From: Myxococcaceae bacterium
Lineage (GTDB): Bacteria > Myxococcota > Myxococcia > Myxococcales > Myxococcaceae
DNA length: 44,694 nt
Assembly: GCA_016926755.1 (NCBI GenBank)
Contig: JAFGNZ010000223.1
Coordinates: 1 to 44,694, forward strand
Direction: 5' to 3'
In this document: positions 8,529-20,200 of the stretch, piece by piece
Numbering within the stretch: position 1 is the stretch's first letter
How the letters are laid out: each line of letters opens with the position of its first letter
Position numbers and translations under genes: made by a program
The notes under the pieces: generated by a model
The model's database searches: none
What the model was told of the DNA's origin: nothing
The model's input: the letters and a program-made list of their open reading frames with translations, nothing else

Positions 8529-8778
8529 GAGTGGGGCACGCCAAACTTGCAGGTGATCATGCACCGTACCTTTACCAGAACCAGGCATGTGGTGACCGCT
8601 CAGGGCCTTCAGCATGTTCGAGGTACAGCGGTATCGCCCCCCTTGCGACAGCGACGTTGTACACGCCCTGAATGTGAGCCATTCGCTCTGCCCAGCACGG
8701 AACCCCCAACCGATCCCTCGGGAGCCTCGTAGGGCGTTGGGTGCTAGCCTGTCTCCCTTCGTCGCATGCGGGAGCGCC

Positions 8779-9237
8779 ATGCTTCACTGGCAGTGGAAGA
8801 GGTTTCCGGAGCTGACGCTCGAGGAGCTCTACCGGCTGATCGCGCTTCGCGAGCAGGTCTTCGTGGTGGAGCAGAAGTCCCTCTACCAGGACGCGGACGG
8901 CTACGATCCCGGCGCGCATCACCTGCTCGGGTGCCCCCCGGGCGCGCAGGAGCCCTTGCTCGCGGCCTACCTCCGGGTGCTCCCTCCCGGGCTGAAGTAC
9001 CCGCAGGCGAGCTTCGGCCGCGTCGTCACCGCCCCCAGCGCGCGCCGCCACGGGTACGGCAAGCTCCTGGTGGAGAAGGCCATCACCTTCATCGAGGCGA
9101 GCTACCCGGGCGCCCCCATCCGCATCGGCGCCCAGCACTACCTCCAGCGGTTCTACGAGGGGTCTGGCTTCCGCCGGATCAGCGACGTGTACGACGAGGA
9201 CGGCGTCCCCCACATCGACATGCTCCGCTCGCGGTGA
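8779..9237 (+). CDS. elaA: ElaA-type GNAT N-acetyltransferase
   Basis: The 152-residue protein matches the ElaA group of GNAT acetyltransferases in length and motifs. The N-terminal F-P-E-L-T-L-E-E-L-Y-R-L-I-A-L-R-E-Q-V-F-V-V-E-Q block (residues ~8-31) and the following Y-Q-D-A-D-G are the ElaA signature. The acetyl-CoA binding loop is R-V-V-T-A-P-S-A-R-R-H-G-Y-G (~81-94), and the C-terminal Y-L-Q-R-F-Y-E-G-S-G-F is the usual GNAT end. The physiological substrate of ElaA proteins is not settled. The ATG at 8779 is preceded by GGGAG at the right distance; a longer in-frame reading to 8614 lacks family similarity. It is divergent from the toxin pseudogene with a 250-bp gap and apparently monocistronic. 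Confidence 0.88.
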   Translation: MLHWQWKRFPELTLEELYRLIALREQVFVVEQKSLYQDADGYDPGAHHLLGCPPGAQEPLLAAYLRVLPPGLKYPQASFGRVVTAPSARRHGYGKLLVEKAITFIEASYPGAPIRIGAQHYLQRFYEGSGFRRISDVYDEDGVPHIDMLRSR

Positions 9238-9274
9238 GGAGCCCGTAGACTCCGCCCCCGGGTGAAAACGGCGC

Positions 9275-9700
9275 TCAGGGCGAGGGCGGCTTGGGGCTCT
9301 CCTCCCCCATCCAGAGCCGCGCCTCGGCGAGCACCTTCTGCGCCTCCTCCAGGGTGCTGACGTTCACCGTCACGTCATCCCCGTGCGCGTGCTCGCGAGC
9401 CAGCCGCGCCATCTGCATCTTCAGCACGGTGGAGGAGGTCAGGTGAGCGCAGCACGCCACGCCCTGCTTCCGGGCCTCGCCAATGCCGTCTCCGAGGATC
9501 TTCGACACGTCGAGGCTGGAGATCTGCATCCCCCGCATGTCCGCCAGCACCAGGTGGGGCTGGCCGCCGTAGCTCGCCGTCTCCTCGAGGAGGAGCCGGA
9601 CGAACTCCTTCATCTCGCCTTCCTCGAAGAAGCCCTCCATCCGAAGGTAGATGGTCCGCTCCGAAGGTTCATTCTTCACGCTGTAGTGCGCGGAGCCCAT
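9275..9700 (-). CDS. STAS/SpoIIAA-like domain protein
   Basis: The 141-residue cytoplasmic protein has the alternating strand/helix pattern of STAS or SpoIIAA-like domains: Y-L-R-M-E-G-F-F strand, a helix M-K-E-F-V-R-L-L-L-E-E-T, the central strand L-V-L-A-D-M-R-G-M (residues ~50-58) followed by S-S-L-D-V-S at the loop where anti-sigma antagonists are phosphorylated, and a C-terminal helix. No second domain or partner kinase lies nearby, so whether it acts in a partner-switching circuit is open. The ATG at 9700 was preferred over an upstream in-frame start at 9808 because GGGAG lies just before it and the domain begins there. The gene ends toward elaA, 37 bases away. Confidence 0.6.
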   Translation of the reverse strand: MGSAHYSVKNEPSERTIYLRMEGFFEEGEMKEFVRLLLEETASYGGQPHLVLADMRGMQISSLDVSKILGDGIGEARKQGVACCAHLTSSTVLKMQMARLAREHAHGDDVTVNVSTLEEAQKVLAEARLWMGEESPKPPSP

Positions 9701-9862
9701 GGCTCTCCCTTGTGAACTCGAGCTCGTGCCGCTGGCTGTTGATCGATCCACGCCCCAAGCATACCGGGCCTGCCCCCCTGCGCGTGGACTTCCCGCAGGG
9801 CCCGACATTCCACGGCCCTACAATGTTTCGCTGGCGGCATACAGGAGGGGGGCGCGGCGCGC

Positions 9863-12055
9863 TCACGGGCGGCAGACGGAGGTGTACCGACAGGCGACCA
9901 CCGCCGGCTGCTCGATGGGATAGCCCGCCTGGATGGACCAGGCCAGCCGCACGAACTGGGCGTGGGACCAGGTGAGCGGGGTGGCCGAGAAGGTCCCCTC
10001 CCCCGCCACGAAGCCCGGCTGCCCCGACGGAGGGCGCCCGTCCCAGACCTGCTCGGGCAGCAGGTACCCGTCATTGCCGGAGCGAGCCATGGCGGCCAGG
10101 AAGGTGTCCGCCGGCTGCCCCACGGCCAGCGCATACTCGCCGCGCTCCCCCGCGAAGAGCGGCCAGGCCCGCCCGAGCGTCCGCCCGGTGTCCGGCTCGC
10201 TGAGCTCCCAGGGGCCTGCCTCGCGCGTCTCGCCGTAGCCGTCGAAGTCGTACCTGCGCCAGAACGGGCCGTTCGGCGTGTCGACCCGGAGCTGGGCATC
10301 GATGACCTCCAGTGAGCGCGCGATGATCGGATCGCCCGCGGGCTTCACGCCCAGCCGCACCAGCTCGAGGAAGCTGGGGTCCACCACGCGGCGCTGATCC
10401 ACGGCGGACGGGCCCCCGTCGCCCAGGGAGTACGTCGTCCCGGCGTTGGGGTTCCCATCCTTCGTCAGCCGCAGGTAGTACGGGTGTGAGGCCAGCGGTC
10501 CATTGTGGGTGACGGTCCAGGCCTCCACCTGCCGCTGCCAGGTGTCCGCGGTCGCCTCGTAGCGCTCCGCGGAGGCGGTGTCTCCGTTGCGCCGCGCGAG
10601 CTCGGCCGCGCAGATGAGCCCGGCGATGCTGGCGGCGAGCGTCCCTGGCGAATAGCCGCGCTGGTTCTCCCAGCGCTCCTGGGGAGTCACCGGGCCGTGG
10701 GCGACGAGGAAGTCGGCCGCCTTCTTCACGTGGCCGCCGTACGTCTCCGCGTCCGCGCGGCCGAGCTGCCACGCCAGGACGAGCGGGAGGGCCACCTCGT
10801 CGAGCTGCAGGTTCGTCCAGCGCGGAGTGCCATCCACCCGGGCGTTCTGGGGGAACGCGCCGTCCGGCTTCTGCTGCACCCGGAAGAGGTGCTCGAGCGC
10901 GCGCTCCGCCGCGGCCCGATCTCCCGCCGCCAGGAGCGCCGTGGCGATCTGGTAGAGATCTCTCGACCACACGAGGTGGTAGGCCCCGGAGGGCTGCTCC
11001 AGCCCCAGGCCCCAGGCCCACGGCATGCTCGGGGATGCGATGAAGGCGCCTCGGTGGAGCTTGTCCTCCGAGGCGGCCAGGACCATCAGCGACACATCGT
11101 ACGTCACCCGCCACGGCTCCACGCTCGGGGGCGCGGGCGGCAGCGAGTCCAGCCAGGCATGCCAGCCGTCGGCGTAGCGCGCCGCCACCTGCTCGAAGCC
11201 GTCCCCGAGCGAGCGCTGAGCCGCCTCCCGGGCCTCGGCGCTCGTGGCGCCGAAGCCGAGCGCGATCGTCACGTGCTGCCGGGCGCCGAGCCCATTCACG
11301 GGGAGCCTCCCCGTCTGCACCACGTTGCCCTCCGGCGCCGAGCGGTGGCTCCAGTCCATCGCGAAGTCGCCGCGCAGATCCGTCCAGCCGTCGCTCGTGC
11401 CGAGGTAGCCGCTCGAGGTCCTCTCGAAGGCAGGGCGCGCCAGCAGGGCGCTCGCGGCGGCGCCATCCCGCGCGAGCAGCACGCCGTCCTCGCTCGTCCC
11501 CGAGTCGTTCATCCCGTCATTGGCGAGGGACGGATCGTACACGGCGTGGAGCGCGTACGGCTCACCCGAGAGGGACTCGAAGCGGACCTCGATGAGGAGC
11601 GTGTTCCGCTCCGGATCCGTCACATACGTCTTGCTCAGGCGGTACTTGCCGGACCGGGCCGTGTTCACCTGCCGGTAGGTGAGGCTGCGCGGGTCGACCA
11701 GCGCGATGAGGTGCTCGGTCGCGTCCGCCTCCGACTCGGCGAACGTCCGGCCATCCGAGACGATGAACCCCAGGCTCCGCACGCTCGGAGTGCCGAGGCT
11801 CGGGAAGTAGACCTCCGTCAGCTCGCCGGAGCCGAGCGTGTACCAGACCCTGCTCTCCTGGCTCCGCGCGGTGCCGAAGCCGACCTTGTCCGCCGCCGTC
11901 CAGAGCGCGGGGGCTCCAGGCCTGCCGAGCGCGCGTGCTCCTCCGGCGCAGCCAGCCAGCAGCGCGAGGAGGGTGGCCAGCGCCAGGGCGCCACGGGGCC
12001 AGCCCGCCCCTCTTTCCGCGCCTCGATCATGGGCTCCGACCGTCGAGAAGGACAT
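9863..12055 (-). CDS. Glycoside hydrolase family 15 (glucoamylase/glucodextranase-like) lipoprotein
   Basis: The 730-residue protein begins with a lipoprotein signal, L-A-L-A-T-L-L-A-L-L-A-G-C (Cys about residue 36), so it is exported and lipid-anchored. Residues ~50-330 match the N-terminal beta-sandwich of bacterial glucodextranases and glucoamylases (W-T-A-A-D-K-V-G-F-G-T-A, L-T-E-V-Y-F-P). The remainder is the (alpha/alpha)6 barrel: H-L-V-W-S-R-D-L-Y-Q, Q-E-R-W-E-N (general acid region) and P-L-T-W-S-H-A-Q-F near the C-terminus (general base region). All catalytic landmarks are present. It should release glucose from the non-reducing ends of alpha-glucans outside the cytoplasm. The ATG at 12055 puts the signal at a normal distance; the ribosome binding site is weak. 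It is transcribed away from the lipoprotein gene at 12292. Confidence 0.88.
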   Translation of the reverse strand: MSFSTVGAHDRGAERGAGWPRGALALATLLALLAGCAGGARALGRPGAPALWTAADKVGFGTARSQESRVWYTLGSGELTEVYFPSLGTPSVRSLGFIVSDGRTFAESEADATEHLIALVDPRSLTYRQVNTARSGKYRLSKTYVTDPERNTLLIEVRFESLSGEPYALHAVYDPSLANDGMNDSGTSEDGVLLARDGAAASALLARPAFERTSSGYLGTSDGWTDLRGDFAMDWSHRSAPEGNVVQTGRLPVNGLGARQHVTIALGFGATSAEAREAAQRSLGDGFEQVAARYADGWHAWLDSLPPAPPSVEPWRVTYDVSLMVLAASEDKLHRGAFIASPSMPWAWGLGLEQPSGAYHLVWSRDLYQIATALLAAGDRAAAERALEHLFRVQQKPDGAFPQNARVDGTPRWTNLQLDEVALPLVLAWQLGRADAETYGGHVKKAADFLVAHGPVTPQERWENQRGYSPGTLAASIAGLICAAELARRNGDTASAERYEATADTWQRQVEAWTVTHNGPLASHPYYLRLTKDGNPNAGTTYSLGDGGPSAVDQRRVVDPSFLELVRLGVKPAGDPIIARSLEVIDAQLRVDTPNGPFWRRYDFDGYGETREAGPWELSEPDTGRTLGRAWPLFAGERGEYALAVGQPADTFLAAMARSGNDGYLLPEQVWDGRPPSGQPGFVAGEGTFSATPLTWSHAQFVRLAWSIQAGYPIEQPAVVACRYTSVCRP

Positions 12056-12291
12056 GGGCTTGCGGCGCCTCCAGCGAACCAGGTTTGGCCCCAAGGGATG
12101 ACACCGGGCGCGGGGATGACAAGGCGGACTCGGAGGCCGCGGCGGGTGGTGGACACAGCCGCGGGAGCGAGCGTTGGGTGCTGGCCCTTTCCCGTTCAGG
12201 GGCGCAACACCTCGGGAGCCTGCGGCCACGCGCCCCCGCGCGGCCGGGACGGCCTATGCTGCCCCCCTCAACCGCCCGACAAGGAGCCCCC

Positions 12292-13236
12292 ATGCGCACA
12301 GCCCCCACCCGCACCGCCTCATGGCTCGTCCCGCTCCTGCTGGTGGCGGCCCTGGGCGCCTGCGGCCCCAAGAGCCTGAAGGAGCGCACCCGCCACGGCG
12401 AGGAGCTGACCGATGAGGCCTCCACGGAGCTCGACGCGGCCGAGCGGGCGCTGGGCAAGCTCGAGCCGGACGCAGCCAAGGAGCACCTCAAGGAGGCGCG
12501 GGAGATGCTGTCCCACCCCAACGTGGAGCTGTCCGCCGAGAGCGAGATGCAGCGGGAGCGGCTCAAGGAGCTGGAGGCCCGCGTGGCCCCGGCTCGCGAG
12601 GAGCGCGCGCGGCGGGAGCTCGAGGCCGCCGTGGAGAAGCAGCGCGACAGCCTCATGCGGGCCATGGACAAGGTCTCCACCGCGCTCGAGGCGCTCGAGC
12701 GCAAGGAGGCGGGCAGATCGCAGGTGGAGGCGGTCCTCACCGCGGCCGAGGACGCCCGTGAGCAGGTGAGGGAGGGCAAGTCGCTCGAGGCAAGGAGCGA
12801 GGACTACGCGGCCTCCGTCCGGCGCACCGAGCAGCGCCTGGAGCAGGCCGTGGCCAAGGCCCAGAGCACGCAGCAGCGGCTCGACTTCGTGGCGGGGCCG
12901 GCCGCCGACCGCCAGGAGGCCGAGGCGCTGGTGAAGCAGGCCAAGGCGGAGAAGGATCCGGACAAGCAGCTCACGCTCTACACGAGCGCGCGCGATCGCT
13001 TCCAGCGCTGCGGCGAGACCGCCAAGCAGCTGATCTCCAAGGCGCCCCAGCTCGAGCGCAGCTCCATCCAGGTGGACGGCCAGGCCACCACGCCCAAGGC
13101 CGTGATCTCCGGGTGCGCCACGAAGGCCGGCTCGCTCGAGAAGACGGTGAAGAAGCTGGAAAAGGCCAAGGCCGCCCGGGACAAGAAGCGCGCCGCCGCC
13201 GCCTCCAAGCCCCCGTCCAAATCCAAGGGCCGGTAG
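12292..13236 (+). CDS. Coiled-coil lipoprotein of unknown function
   Basis: The 314-residue protein has a clear lipoprotein signal (V-P-L-L-L-V-A-A-L-G-A-C, Cys at about 23). It is then almost entirely Glu/Lys/Arg/Ala-rich helix with heptad character from residues ~28 to 215 (A-A-E-R-A-L-G-K-L-E-P-D-A-A-K and similar). A short C-terminal segment has two cysteines, R-C-G-E-T and S-G-C-A-T, followed by a Lys/Ala tail. The ATG at 12292 follows AAGGAG with ideal spacing. The architecture suggests a periplasmic structural or adaptor lipoprotein. No family name is recognised and the neighbours do not indicate a pathway. Confidence 0.75.
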   Translation: MRTAPTRTASWLVPLLLVAALGACGPKSLKERTRHGEELTDEASTELDAAERALGKLEPDAAKEHLKEAREMLSHPNVELSAESEMQRERLKELEARVAPAREERARRELEAAVEKQRDSLMRAMDKVSTALEALERKEAGRSQVEAVLTAAEDAREQVREGKSLEARSEDYAASVRRTEQRLEQAVAKAQSTQQRLDFVAGPAADRQEAEALVKQAKAEKDPDKQLTLYTSARDRFQRCGETAKQLISKAPQLERSSIQVDGQATTPKAVISGCATKAGSLEKTVKKLEKAKAARDKKRAAAASKPPSKSKGR

Positions 13237-13250
13237 AAGAAGAGGCCGTT

Positions 13251-13440
13251 ATGTTGCGGTGGCCTCCGCGTCAGGCAGCCAACCCGCAGGCGCTCGGCTC
13301 GTACACGTATGACGCGGAGATCTTCAACCCCACCCACGCCAACGCGGTGGGCACCTTCGCCGGCCGCACCCTCGCCTTCGAGGGCGGCGAGAACGTGAAC
13401 GCGCACCTGCGCGTGCTGGACGTCACGGAACTGGCGCGGC
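13251..13440 (+). pseudogene. Orphan coding-like segment, possible 3' gene remnant
   Basis: From an ATG at 13251 the frame encodes about 60 residues with convincing codon use, including Y-T-Y-D-A-E-I-F-N-P-T-H-A-N-A-V-G-T-F-A and L-A-F-E-G-G-E-N-V-N-A. After roughly 13440 the composition becomes random and the frame runs into the next gene. It has no stop of its own before the FGGY kinase. It looks like the end of a folded protein whose remainder is lost. No family was recognised. Confidence 0.3.
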
Positions 13441-13534
13441 GACTCCCTTCCCGGTGGATTGCGCTGGCCTGGGCCCGTAGATTGGGGCGGCCGAGGCCTC
13501 AAGCACGAGTCGCCGTCACCGAGGGGGGCAAGCT

Positions 13535-15118
<1,584 letters not shown>

Positions 15119-15153
15119 GGCGCGCGCATAAGCCCCCGGTTAGGAAGAAAGCC

Positions 15154-16674
15154 ATGGAGCTCCCGAACCTCGATCTGCTGTCCCACCTGCCCCCTCGGCT
15201 GCTCGCGGTGGCAGAGCGCTACCTCAAGGCCATCCCCGGCGTGCGGCAGCGGCTGGACAAGGAGACCGGCGCCATGCTGGCCGAGCTGGAGGGCAGCCTG
15301 AAGCCCTACAGGCAGCAGGTGCCCACCTTCAGCGAGCTGCCGGCCCACGGGCGCTCGCGCGAGGAGGTGCTCCAGGAGCTGGAGCAGCTCGAGGCCCGAG
15401 AGCACGAGCGGTGGAAGGACGGGCTCGTCTCCGGCGCGGTGTACCACGGGGAGGATGATCACATCGCCTTCGTCAACCGCGTCTACGCGCTGCACTCGCA
15501 GAGCAACCCGCTGCACGCCGATCTCTGGCCCAGCGCCACCAAGTTCGAGGCCGAGGTGGTGGCGATGACGGCCCACATGCTGGGCGCCGCCGAGGCCAAC
15601 GCGGGCAAGCCCTCCGAGGAGCACCTCTGCGGCTCCCTCTCCTCCGGCGGGACGGAGAGCATCATGCTGGCCATGAAGACGTACCGGGACCAGGCCCGCG
15701 AGACGAAGGGCATCACCCGGCCGGAGATGGTGGCCCCCTCCAGCGCGCACCCGGCCTTCGACAAGGCGGCGCACTACTTCGGCATCAAGCTGGTGCGGGT
15801 GCCGGTGGGGCCGGACTACCGGGCGGACGTGGCCGCCACGCGCAAGGCCCTCACCCGCCACACCATCGTGGTGATCGGCTCGGCGCCGTCCTTCCCCCAT
15901 GGGGTGATCGATCCCATCGAGGAGCTGTCGGAGCTGGCGCGCAAGCGCGGCATCGGCTTTCACACGGACGCCTGCCTGGGCGGCTTCGTCCTGCCATGGG
16001 CGAAGCGGCTGGGCTACCCGGTGCCGCCGTTCGACTTCCGGCTGCCCGGGGTGACGAGCATGTCCGCGGACACGCACAAGTTCGGCTACGCCGCCAAGGG
16101 CACCTCCGTGGTGCTGTACCGGGGCACGCAGCTGCGCTCGCACCAGTACTTCACCGCCACCGAGTGGCCCGGGGGGATCTACTTCTCGCCCACCTTCTCC
16201 GGGAGCCGGCCCGGAGGGCTGATCGCCGCGGCCTGGGCCACCCTGGTGACGCTGGGCGAGGAGGGCTACCTGGAGGCCTCGCGGCGCATCCTGGAGACGG
16301 CGGACACCCTCAAGCGCGGCCTCCGCGCCATCCCCGAGCTGTACGTGCTGGGAGATCCGCTGTTCGTCATCGCCTTCGGCTCGCACACCCTGGACATCTT
16401 CAAGGTGATGGAACGGATGAGCGCCAAAGGCTGGAGCCTCAACGGCCTGCACAAGCCGGCCGCGGTCCACCTGTGTGTCACCCTGCGACATACGCAGCCC
16501 GGGGTGGCGGACCGGTTCCTGGAGGATCTCCGGGCCGCGGTGGCGCACGTACAGGCGAACCCGAGCGAAGAGGGTACGATGGCACCCGTCTATGGCATGG
16601 CCGCCACGGTCCCCTTTCGTGGACTGCTGAGCGATCTGCTCAAGAAGTACATGGACCTGCTCTACAAGGTCTGA
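15154..16674 (+). CDS. PLP-dependent lyase, sphingosine-1-phosphate-lyase-like (group II decarboxylase fold)
   Basis: The 506-residue protein belongs to the PLP-dependent group II decarboxylase superfamily and most resembles sphingosine-1-phosphate lyase. The PLP lysine is in [14 protein letters not shown] (Lys about 309), the S1P-lyase-type motif. Also present are [15 protein letters not shown] (~163-177), the H[11 protein letters not shown] block and [10 protein letters not shown]1P lyases cleave phosphorylated long-chain bases to an aldehyde and phosphoethanolamine. Myxobacteria make sphingolipids, so a role in their turnover is plausible but unproven, and amino-acid decarboxylation is an alternative. 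No membrane anchor is evident. It lies between the FGGY kinase (35-bp gap) and the histidine kinase (18-bp gap), suggesting one transcript. Confidence 0.82.
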   Translation: MELPNLDLLSHLPPRLLAVAERYLKAIPGVRQRLDKETGAMLAELEGSLKPYRQQVPTFSELPAHGRSREEVLQELEQLEAREHERWKDGLVSGAVYHGEDDHIAFVNRVYALHSQSNPLHADLWPSATKFEAEVVAMTAHMLGAAEANAGKPSEEHLCGSLSSGGTESIMLAMKTYRDQARETKGITRPEMVAPSSAHPAFDKAAHYFGIKLVRVPVGPDYRADVAATRKALTRHTIVVIGSAPSFPHGVIDPIEELSELARKRGIGFHTDACLGGFVLPWAKRLGYPVPPFDFRLPGVTSMSADTHKFGYAAKGTSVVLYRGTQLRSHQYFTATEWPGGIYFSPTFSGSRPGGLIAAAWATLVTLGEEGYLEASRRILETADTLKRGLRAIPELYVLGDPLFVIAFGSHTLDIFKVMERMSAKGWSLNGLHKPAAVHLCVTLRHTQPGVADRFLEDLRAAVAHVQANPSEEGTMAPVYGMAATVPFRGLLSDLLKKYMDLLYKV

Positions 16675-16692
16675 GTTTCTCAGCAGGGAGTC

Positions 16693-18522
16693 ATGAGTCC
16701 TCCGCCCGCCTCCTCCTTTGATCTCCCCTCGCTGGCACAGGCGGTGCGTGCCATCTCGGGCGAGTTCTCCCTGGCGGATCTCCAGCGCACGGTGGTGCGC
16801 GTCCTCCAGGAGAGCGCCTCGGCCTCCTATGCCGCGCTGCTGGGCTCCCAGGAGGGGGGCAAGGGCTGGGTCATCCACTGCCAGTCCGAGGGGGAGCGCC
16901 GCACGCCCCAGGAGCTGCCCGCCAGCGTGCTCCACGGGGCGCGCCGCACCCTGGCGCCCATTGTCCTGACGGATGCCAGCACGCAGGCGCCGTACGCCGA
17001 GGATGAGGTGGTGAGGGCCCGCGGCCTGCGCTCGGTGGGGTGCTGGCCCCTCATCCACCGCAACCTGCAGCACGGCCTGCTGTACCTGGAGAACGCCCAG
17101 GTGACGCAGGCCTTCGACAACGTCCACCAGAGCGTGATCGAGATCCTCGCCACCCAGGCCGCCGCCGCCCTGGCCAATGCCCGCATGCACCAGCACCTGG
17201 CGGAGCAGAGCCACGCCCACGAGGCCTCCCGCCGCGAAGTGTCAGCCACCCGGCAGAACCTGCGGGACTTCATTGATCACTCGCCCGCGGCCATCTACGT
17301 GAAGGACCGCGAGGGCCGCATCATCCTGGCCAACAAAGGGCTCGGGGCGGCGCTGGGCCTGCCGAGCTCCAGCCTCGTGGGCCGAAAGAACTCGGATCTC
17401 CTCGAGCCCGAGTACGCCGCGAAGCTGGCGGAGAACGACCGCCGCGTGCTCACCACGGGCGCCAGCATCGAGGTCGAGGAGGAGGTGCGCGTCCACGGGC
17501 AGACGCGCGTCTTCCTGTCCTCGAAGTTCCCCCTGCGCGGGGACGACGGGAGCGTCACCGCGATCTGCGGCATCTCCACGGACATCACGGATCGCAAGCG
17601 CGCGGAGGCCACGCTCCAGCGGCTCAACGAGGAGCTGGAGCAGCGGGTGGCCGAGCGCACCGAGCAGCTCCAGGCCGCGCACCGGGAGCTGCTGGAGCGC
17701 GCGCGGCACGCCGGGATGGCCGAGATCGCCACCAGCATCCTCCACAACCTGGGCAATGCGCTCACGGGCATCACGGTGAGCGGCACGGTGCTGCGCGAGC
17801 GCCTCCAGGCGCTCCCCATCGGCTCGGTGGGCCGCGCCGCCGCCCTGCTCGATCGCCCCCTCGAGGAGCTGGGGACGTTCCTCACGCAGGACGAGCGGGG
17901 CCGGCAGGTGCCCGAGTACCTGAGCAAGCTCCACACCCGACTCTCGGAGGAACGCCAGGCCCTGCTGGACGAGTGCGCCGTGCTGAGCACGAAGATCGAT
18001 CACGCCAACAGCGTGATCACCACCCAGCAGAGCTATGCCCGGTCCCGCATCAGCCAGAGCGAGCGGACGCAGCTGCGCGAGCTGGTGGAGGATGCGCTGC
18101 GGCTGTGTGCCCTGGGAGAGCCGTACGACCGGCTCATCCAGCGCGAGTACGGGGAGGAGGAGCCGGAGTTCTACGAGCGGCACATGATCGTGCAGATCCT
18201 GGTCAACCTCATCTCCAACGCCAAGAACGCGGTGCGCGAGCGGCCGGACAACTCCCAGCCGCGCATCACGCTCTCCATCCGCCAGGACGAGCGCTGGACG
18301 GTGGTGTCCGTGAGCGACAACGGCATCGGGTTCGACGAGGACGTCAAGCCCCGGCTGTTTACCCACGGGTTCACCACGCGCGCGAAGGGCCATGGCTTCG
18401 GGCTGCACAGCTCCGCGCTGAGCGCGGAGTCCCTCGGGGGGCGCATCGAGGCGCACAGCGACGGCCCGGGCCAGGGCGCCCAGTTCTCGCTCCACCTGCC
18501 GCGCGAGCAGCCCCAGGCGTAG
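16693..18522 (+). CDS. GAF-PAS sensor histidine kinase
   Basis: The 609-residue protein has no membrane segment. Residues ~10-165 form a GAF-type sensor domain ending in I-E-I-L-A-T-Q-A-A-A-A-L-A-N-A-R. Residues ~190-310 are a PAS domain with PAC tail (D-F-I-D-H-S-P-A-A-I-Y-V-K-D ... G-I-S-T-D-I-T-D-R-K). A coiled coil (~310-340) leads to an atypical H-box, S-I-L-H-N-L-G-N-A-L-T-G-I, with the predicted phospho-histidine at about 351. The ATPase domain has the N-box (N-L-I-S-N-A-K-N-A-V), G1 (D-N-G-I-G-F-D) and G2 (G-H-G-F-G-L-H-S). It has no receiver domain and no response regulator next to it. The start follows AGGGAG. Its position 18 bases after the lyase gene suggests co-transcription. Confidence 0.88.
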   Translation: MSPPPASSFDLPSLAQAVRAISGEFSLADLQRTVVRVLQESASASYAALLGSQEGGKGWVIHCQSEGERRTPQELPASVLHGARRTLAPIVLTDASTQAPYAEDEVVRARGLRSVGCWPLIHRNLQHGLLYLENAQVTQAFDNVHQSVIEILATQAAAALANARMHQHLAEQSHAHEASRREVSATRQNLRDFIDHSPAAIYVKDREGRIILANKGLGAALGLPSSSLVGRKNSDLLEPEYAAKLAENDRRVLTTGASIEVEEEVRVHGQTRVFLSSKFPLRGDDGSVTAICGISTDITDRKRAEATLQRLNEELEQRVAERTEQLQAAHRELLERARHAGMAEIATSILHNLGNALTGITVSGTVLRERLQALPIGSVGRAAALLDRPLEELGTFLTQDERGRQVPEYLSKLHTRLSEERQALLDECAVLSTKIDHANSVITTQQSYARSRISQSERTQLRELVEDALRLCALGEPYDRLIQREYGEEEPEFYERHMIVQILVNLISNAKNAVRERPDNSQPRITLSIRQDERWTVVSVSDNGIGFDEDVKPRLFTHGFTTRAKGHGFGLHSSALSAESLGGRIEAHSDGPGQGAQFSLHLPREQPQA

Positions 18523-18562
18523 GCCTCGCCTCGAAGGCCGCTGCCTCCTCGGCGCGTGCGCC

Positions 18563-20200
18563 CTACGCTCGGGAGAAGGCCTCGCCGACGATGGCGCGCG
18601 CCTCCTCCACCAGGGCGTCCAGGTGCTCCTGGCCGCGGAAGCTCTCCGCGTAGATCTTGTACACGTCCTCCGTGCCGGACGGCCGCGCGGCGAACCAGCC
18701 GTTCTCCGCCACCACCTTGAGGCCGCCGATCTCCGCGCCGTTACCGGGCGCCCGCGTGAGGCGCTGGAGGATCGGCTCGCCCGCCAGCGAGGTGGCCCGC
18801 ACCGCCTCCGGGGAGAGCTTCTTGAGCGCCGCCTTCTGGGCCGAGGTGGCCGGCTGATCAATGCGCGTGTACCGGGGCGCGCCGAACCGCTGGGTGAGCT
18901 CCGCGTAGTGCGCCCCCGGATCCTTGCCCGTCCGCGCGAGGATCTCCACCGCGAGCAGATCCAGGATGATGCCGTCCTTGTCCGTGGACCACACCGTGCC
19001 GTCCCGGCGCAGGAAGGAGGCGCCCGCGCTCTCCTCCCCGCCAAAGCCCAGCGAGCCGTCCAGCAGGCCCTCCACGAACCACTTGAAGCCCACCGGCACC
19101 TCGACGACGCGGCGGCCCAGCTCCTTCGCCACGCGGTCGATCATGCTGCTGCTCACCAGCGTCTTGCCCACCGCCGCCTCCGCCCTCCAGCCGGGCCGGT
19201 TGCGGAACAGGTAGGAGATGGCCACCGCCAGGTAGTGGTTGGGGTTCATCAGCCCCACGCTGCGCGTGACGATGCCGTGCCGATCCGAGTCCGTGTCATT
19301 GCCGAAGGCGATGTCATAGCGATCCTTGAGCGCCACCAGGTTCGCCATGGCGTACGGAGAGGAGCAGTCCATGCGGATCTTCCCGTCATGATCCAGCGGC
19401 ATGAAGCGGAAGGTCGGATCCACCGTGGTGTTGACCACCTGGAGCCGCAGCCCGTAGCGCTCGGCGATGGGCTGCCAGTAGTCCAGGTTCGAGCCGCCCA
19501 GCGGATCCGCGCCAATGGACAGCTTCGCCCCGCGGATCACCTCCAGGTCCACCACGTTGGCCAGATCCTCCACGTACGGGCGGATGAAGTCGTGCACGCG
19601 GACGGTGGCCGCCGCGCGGGCCTTCTCGTAGGGCATGCGCGCCACGCCCGCGTTGCCGGCGCCGAGCAGCTCGTTGGCGCGCTTCTCGATCCAGGCGGTG
19701 ATCTTCGTGTCCGCGGGGCCGCCGTTGGGCGGGTTGTACTTGATGCCGCCATCCTCCGGCGGGTTGTGCGAGGGGGTGATGACGACGCCATCCGCCAGCC
19801 CCGCGCTCCGGCCCCGGTTGTAGGTGAGGATGGCGTGGGAGATGACGGGCGTGGGGGTGGCGCCCTCGGTGTAGCGCACCTCCACCCCGTGGGCGGCCAG
19901 CACCTCGAGCGCCGTGCGCTGGGCCGGCAGGGACAGCGCGTGCGTGTCCATGCCCAGGAAGAGCGGGCCGTCGATGCGCTCCTGCTCGCGGTACTCGCAG
20001 GTGGCCTGCGTCACCGCGAGGATGTGCGCCTCGTTGAAGCTGCGGCGCGCGGAGGAGCCTCGGTGGCCAGAGGTGCCGAAGGCGACGCGCTGCTCGGGCT
20101 CGCGCACGTCCGGGCGCTCCGAGTAGTACCGCGCGCGCAGCGCCTCGGGATCGATGAGGAAGGAATCAGGCGGGGGCTTGCCAGCGAGTGGGTGGGGCAC
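18563..20200 (-). CDS. pgm: Phosphoglucomutase (alpha-D-glucose-specific)
   Basis: The 545-residue cytoplasmic enzyme interconverts glucose 1-phosphate and glucose 6-phosphate, linking glycogen and sugar-nucleotide synthesis to glycolysis. Length matches the bacterial Pgm type (~546). The phosphoserine loop is G-T-S-G-H-R-G-S-S (residues ~43-51), the substrate loop is [16 protein letters not shown], the magnesium loop is [10 protein letters not shown], and the C-terminal phosphate-binding loop is [12 protein letters not shown]. The start is a GTG at 20200, with no obvious Shine-Dalgarno. The gene converges on the histidine kinase and diverges from the membrane protein at 20415. A link with the GH15 enzyme through alpha-glucan use is possible but is not shown by the sequence. 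Confidence 0.94.
   Translation of the reverse strand: MPHPLAGKPPPDSFLIDPEALRARYYSERPDVREPEQRVAFGTSGHRGSSARRSFNEAHILAVTQATCEYREQERIDGPLFLGMDTHALSLPAQRTALEVLAAHGVEVRYTEGATPTPVISHAILTYNRGRSAGLADGVVITPSHNPPEDGGIKYNPPNGGPADTKITAWIEKRANELLGAGNAGVARMPYEKARAAATVRVHDFIRPYVEDLANVVDLEVIRGAKLSIGADPLGGSNLDYWQPIAERYGLRLQVVNTTVDPTFRFMPLDHDGKIRMDCSSPYAMANLVALKDRYDIAFGNDTDSDRHGIVTRSVGLMNPNHYLAVAISYLFRNRPGWRAEAAVGKTLVSSSMIDRVAKELGRRVVEVPVGFKWFVEGLLDGSLGFGGEESAGASFLRRDGTVWSTDKDGIILDLLAVEILARTGKDPGAHYAELTQRFGAPRYTRIDQPATSAQKAALKKLSPEAVRATSLAGEPILQRLTRAPGNGAEIGGLKVVAENGWFAARPSGTEDVYKIYAESFRGQEHLDALVEEARAIVGEAFSRA

Noticed and set aside
8614-8778. Longer N-terminus for the ElaA-type protein
   Set aside because: The extra 55 residues do not match ElaA, and the ATG at 8779 has a well-placed GGGAG.
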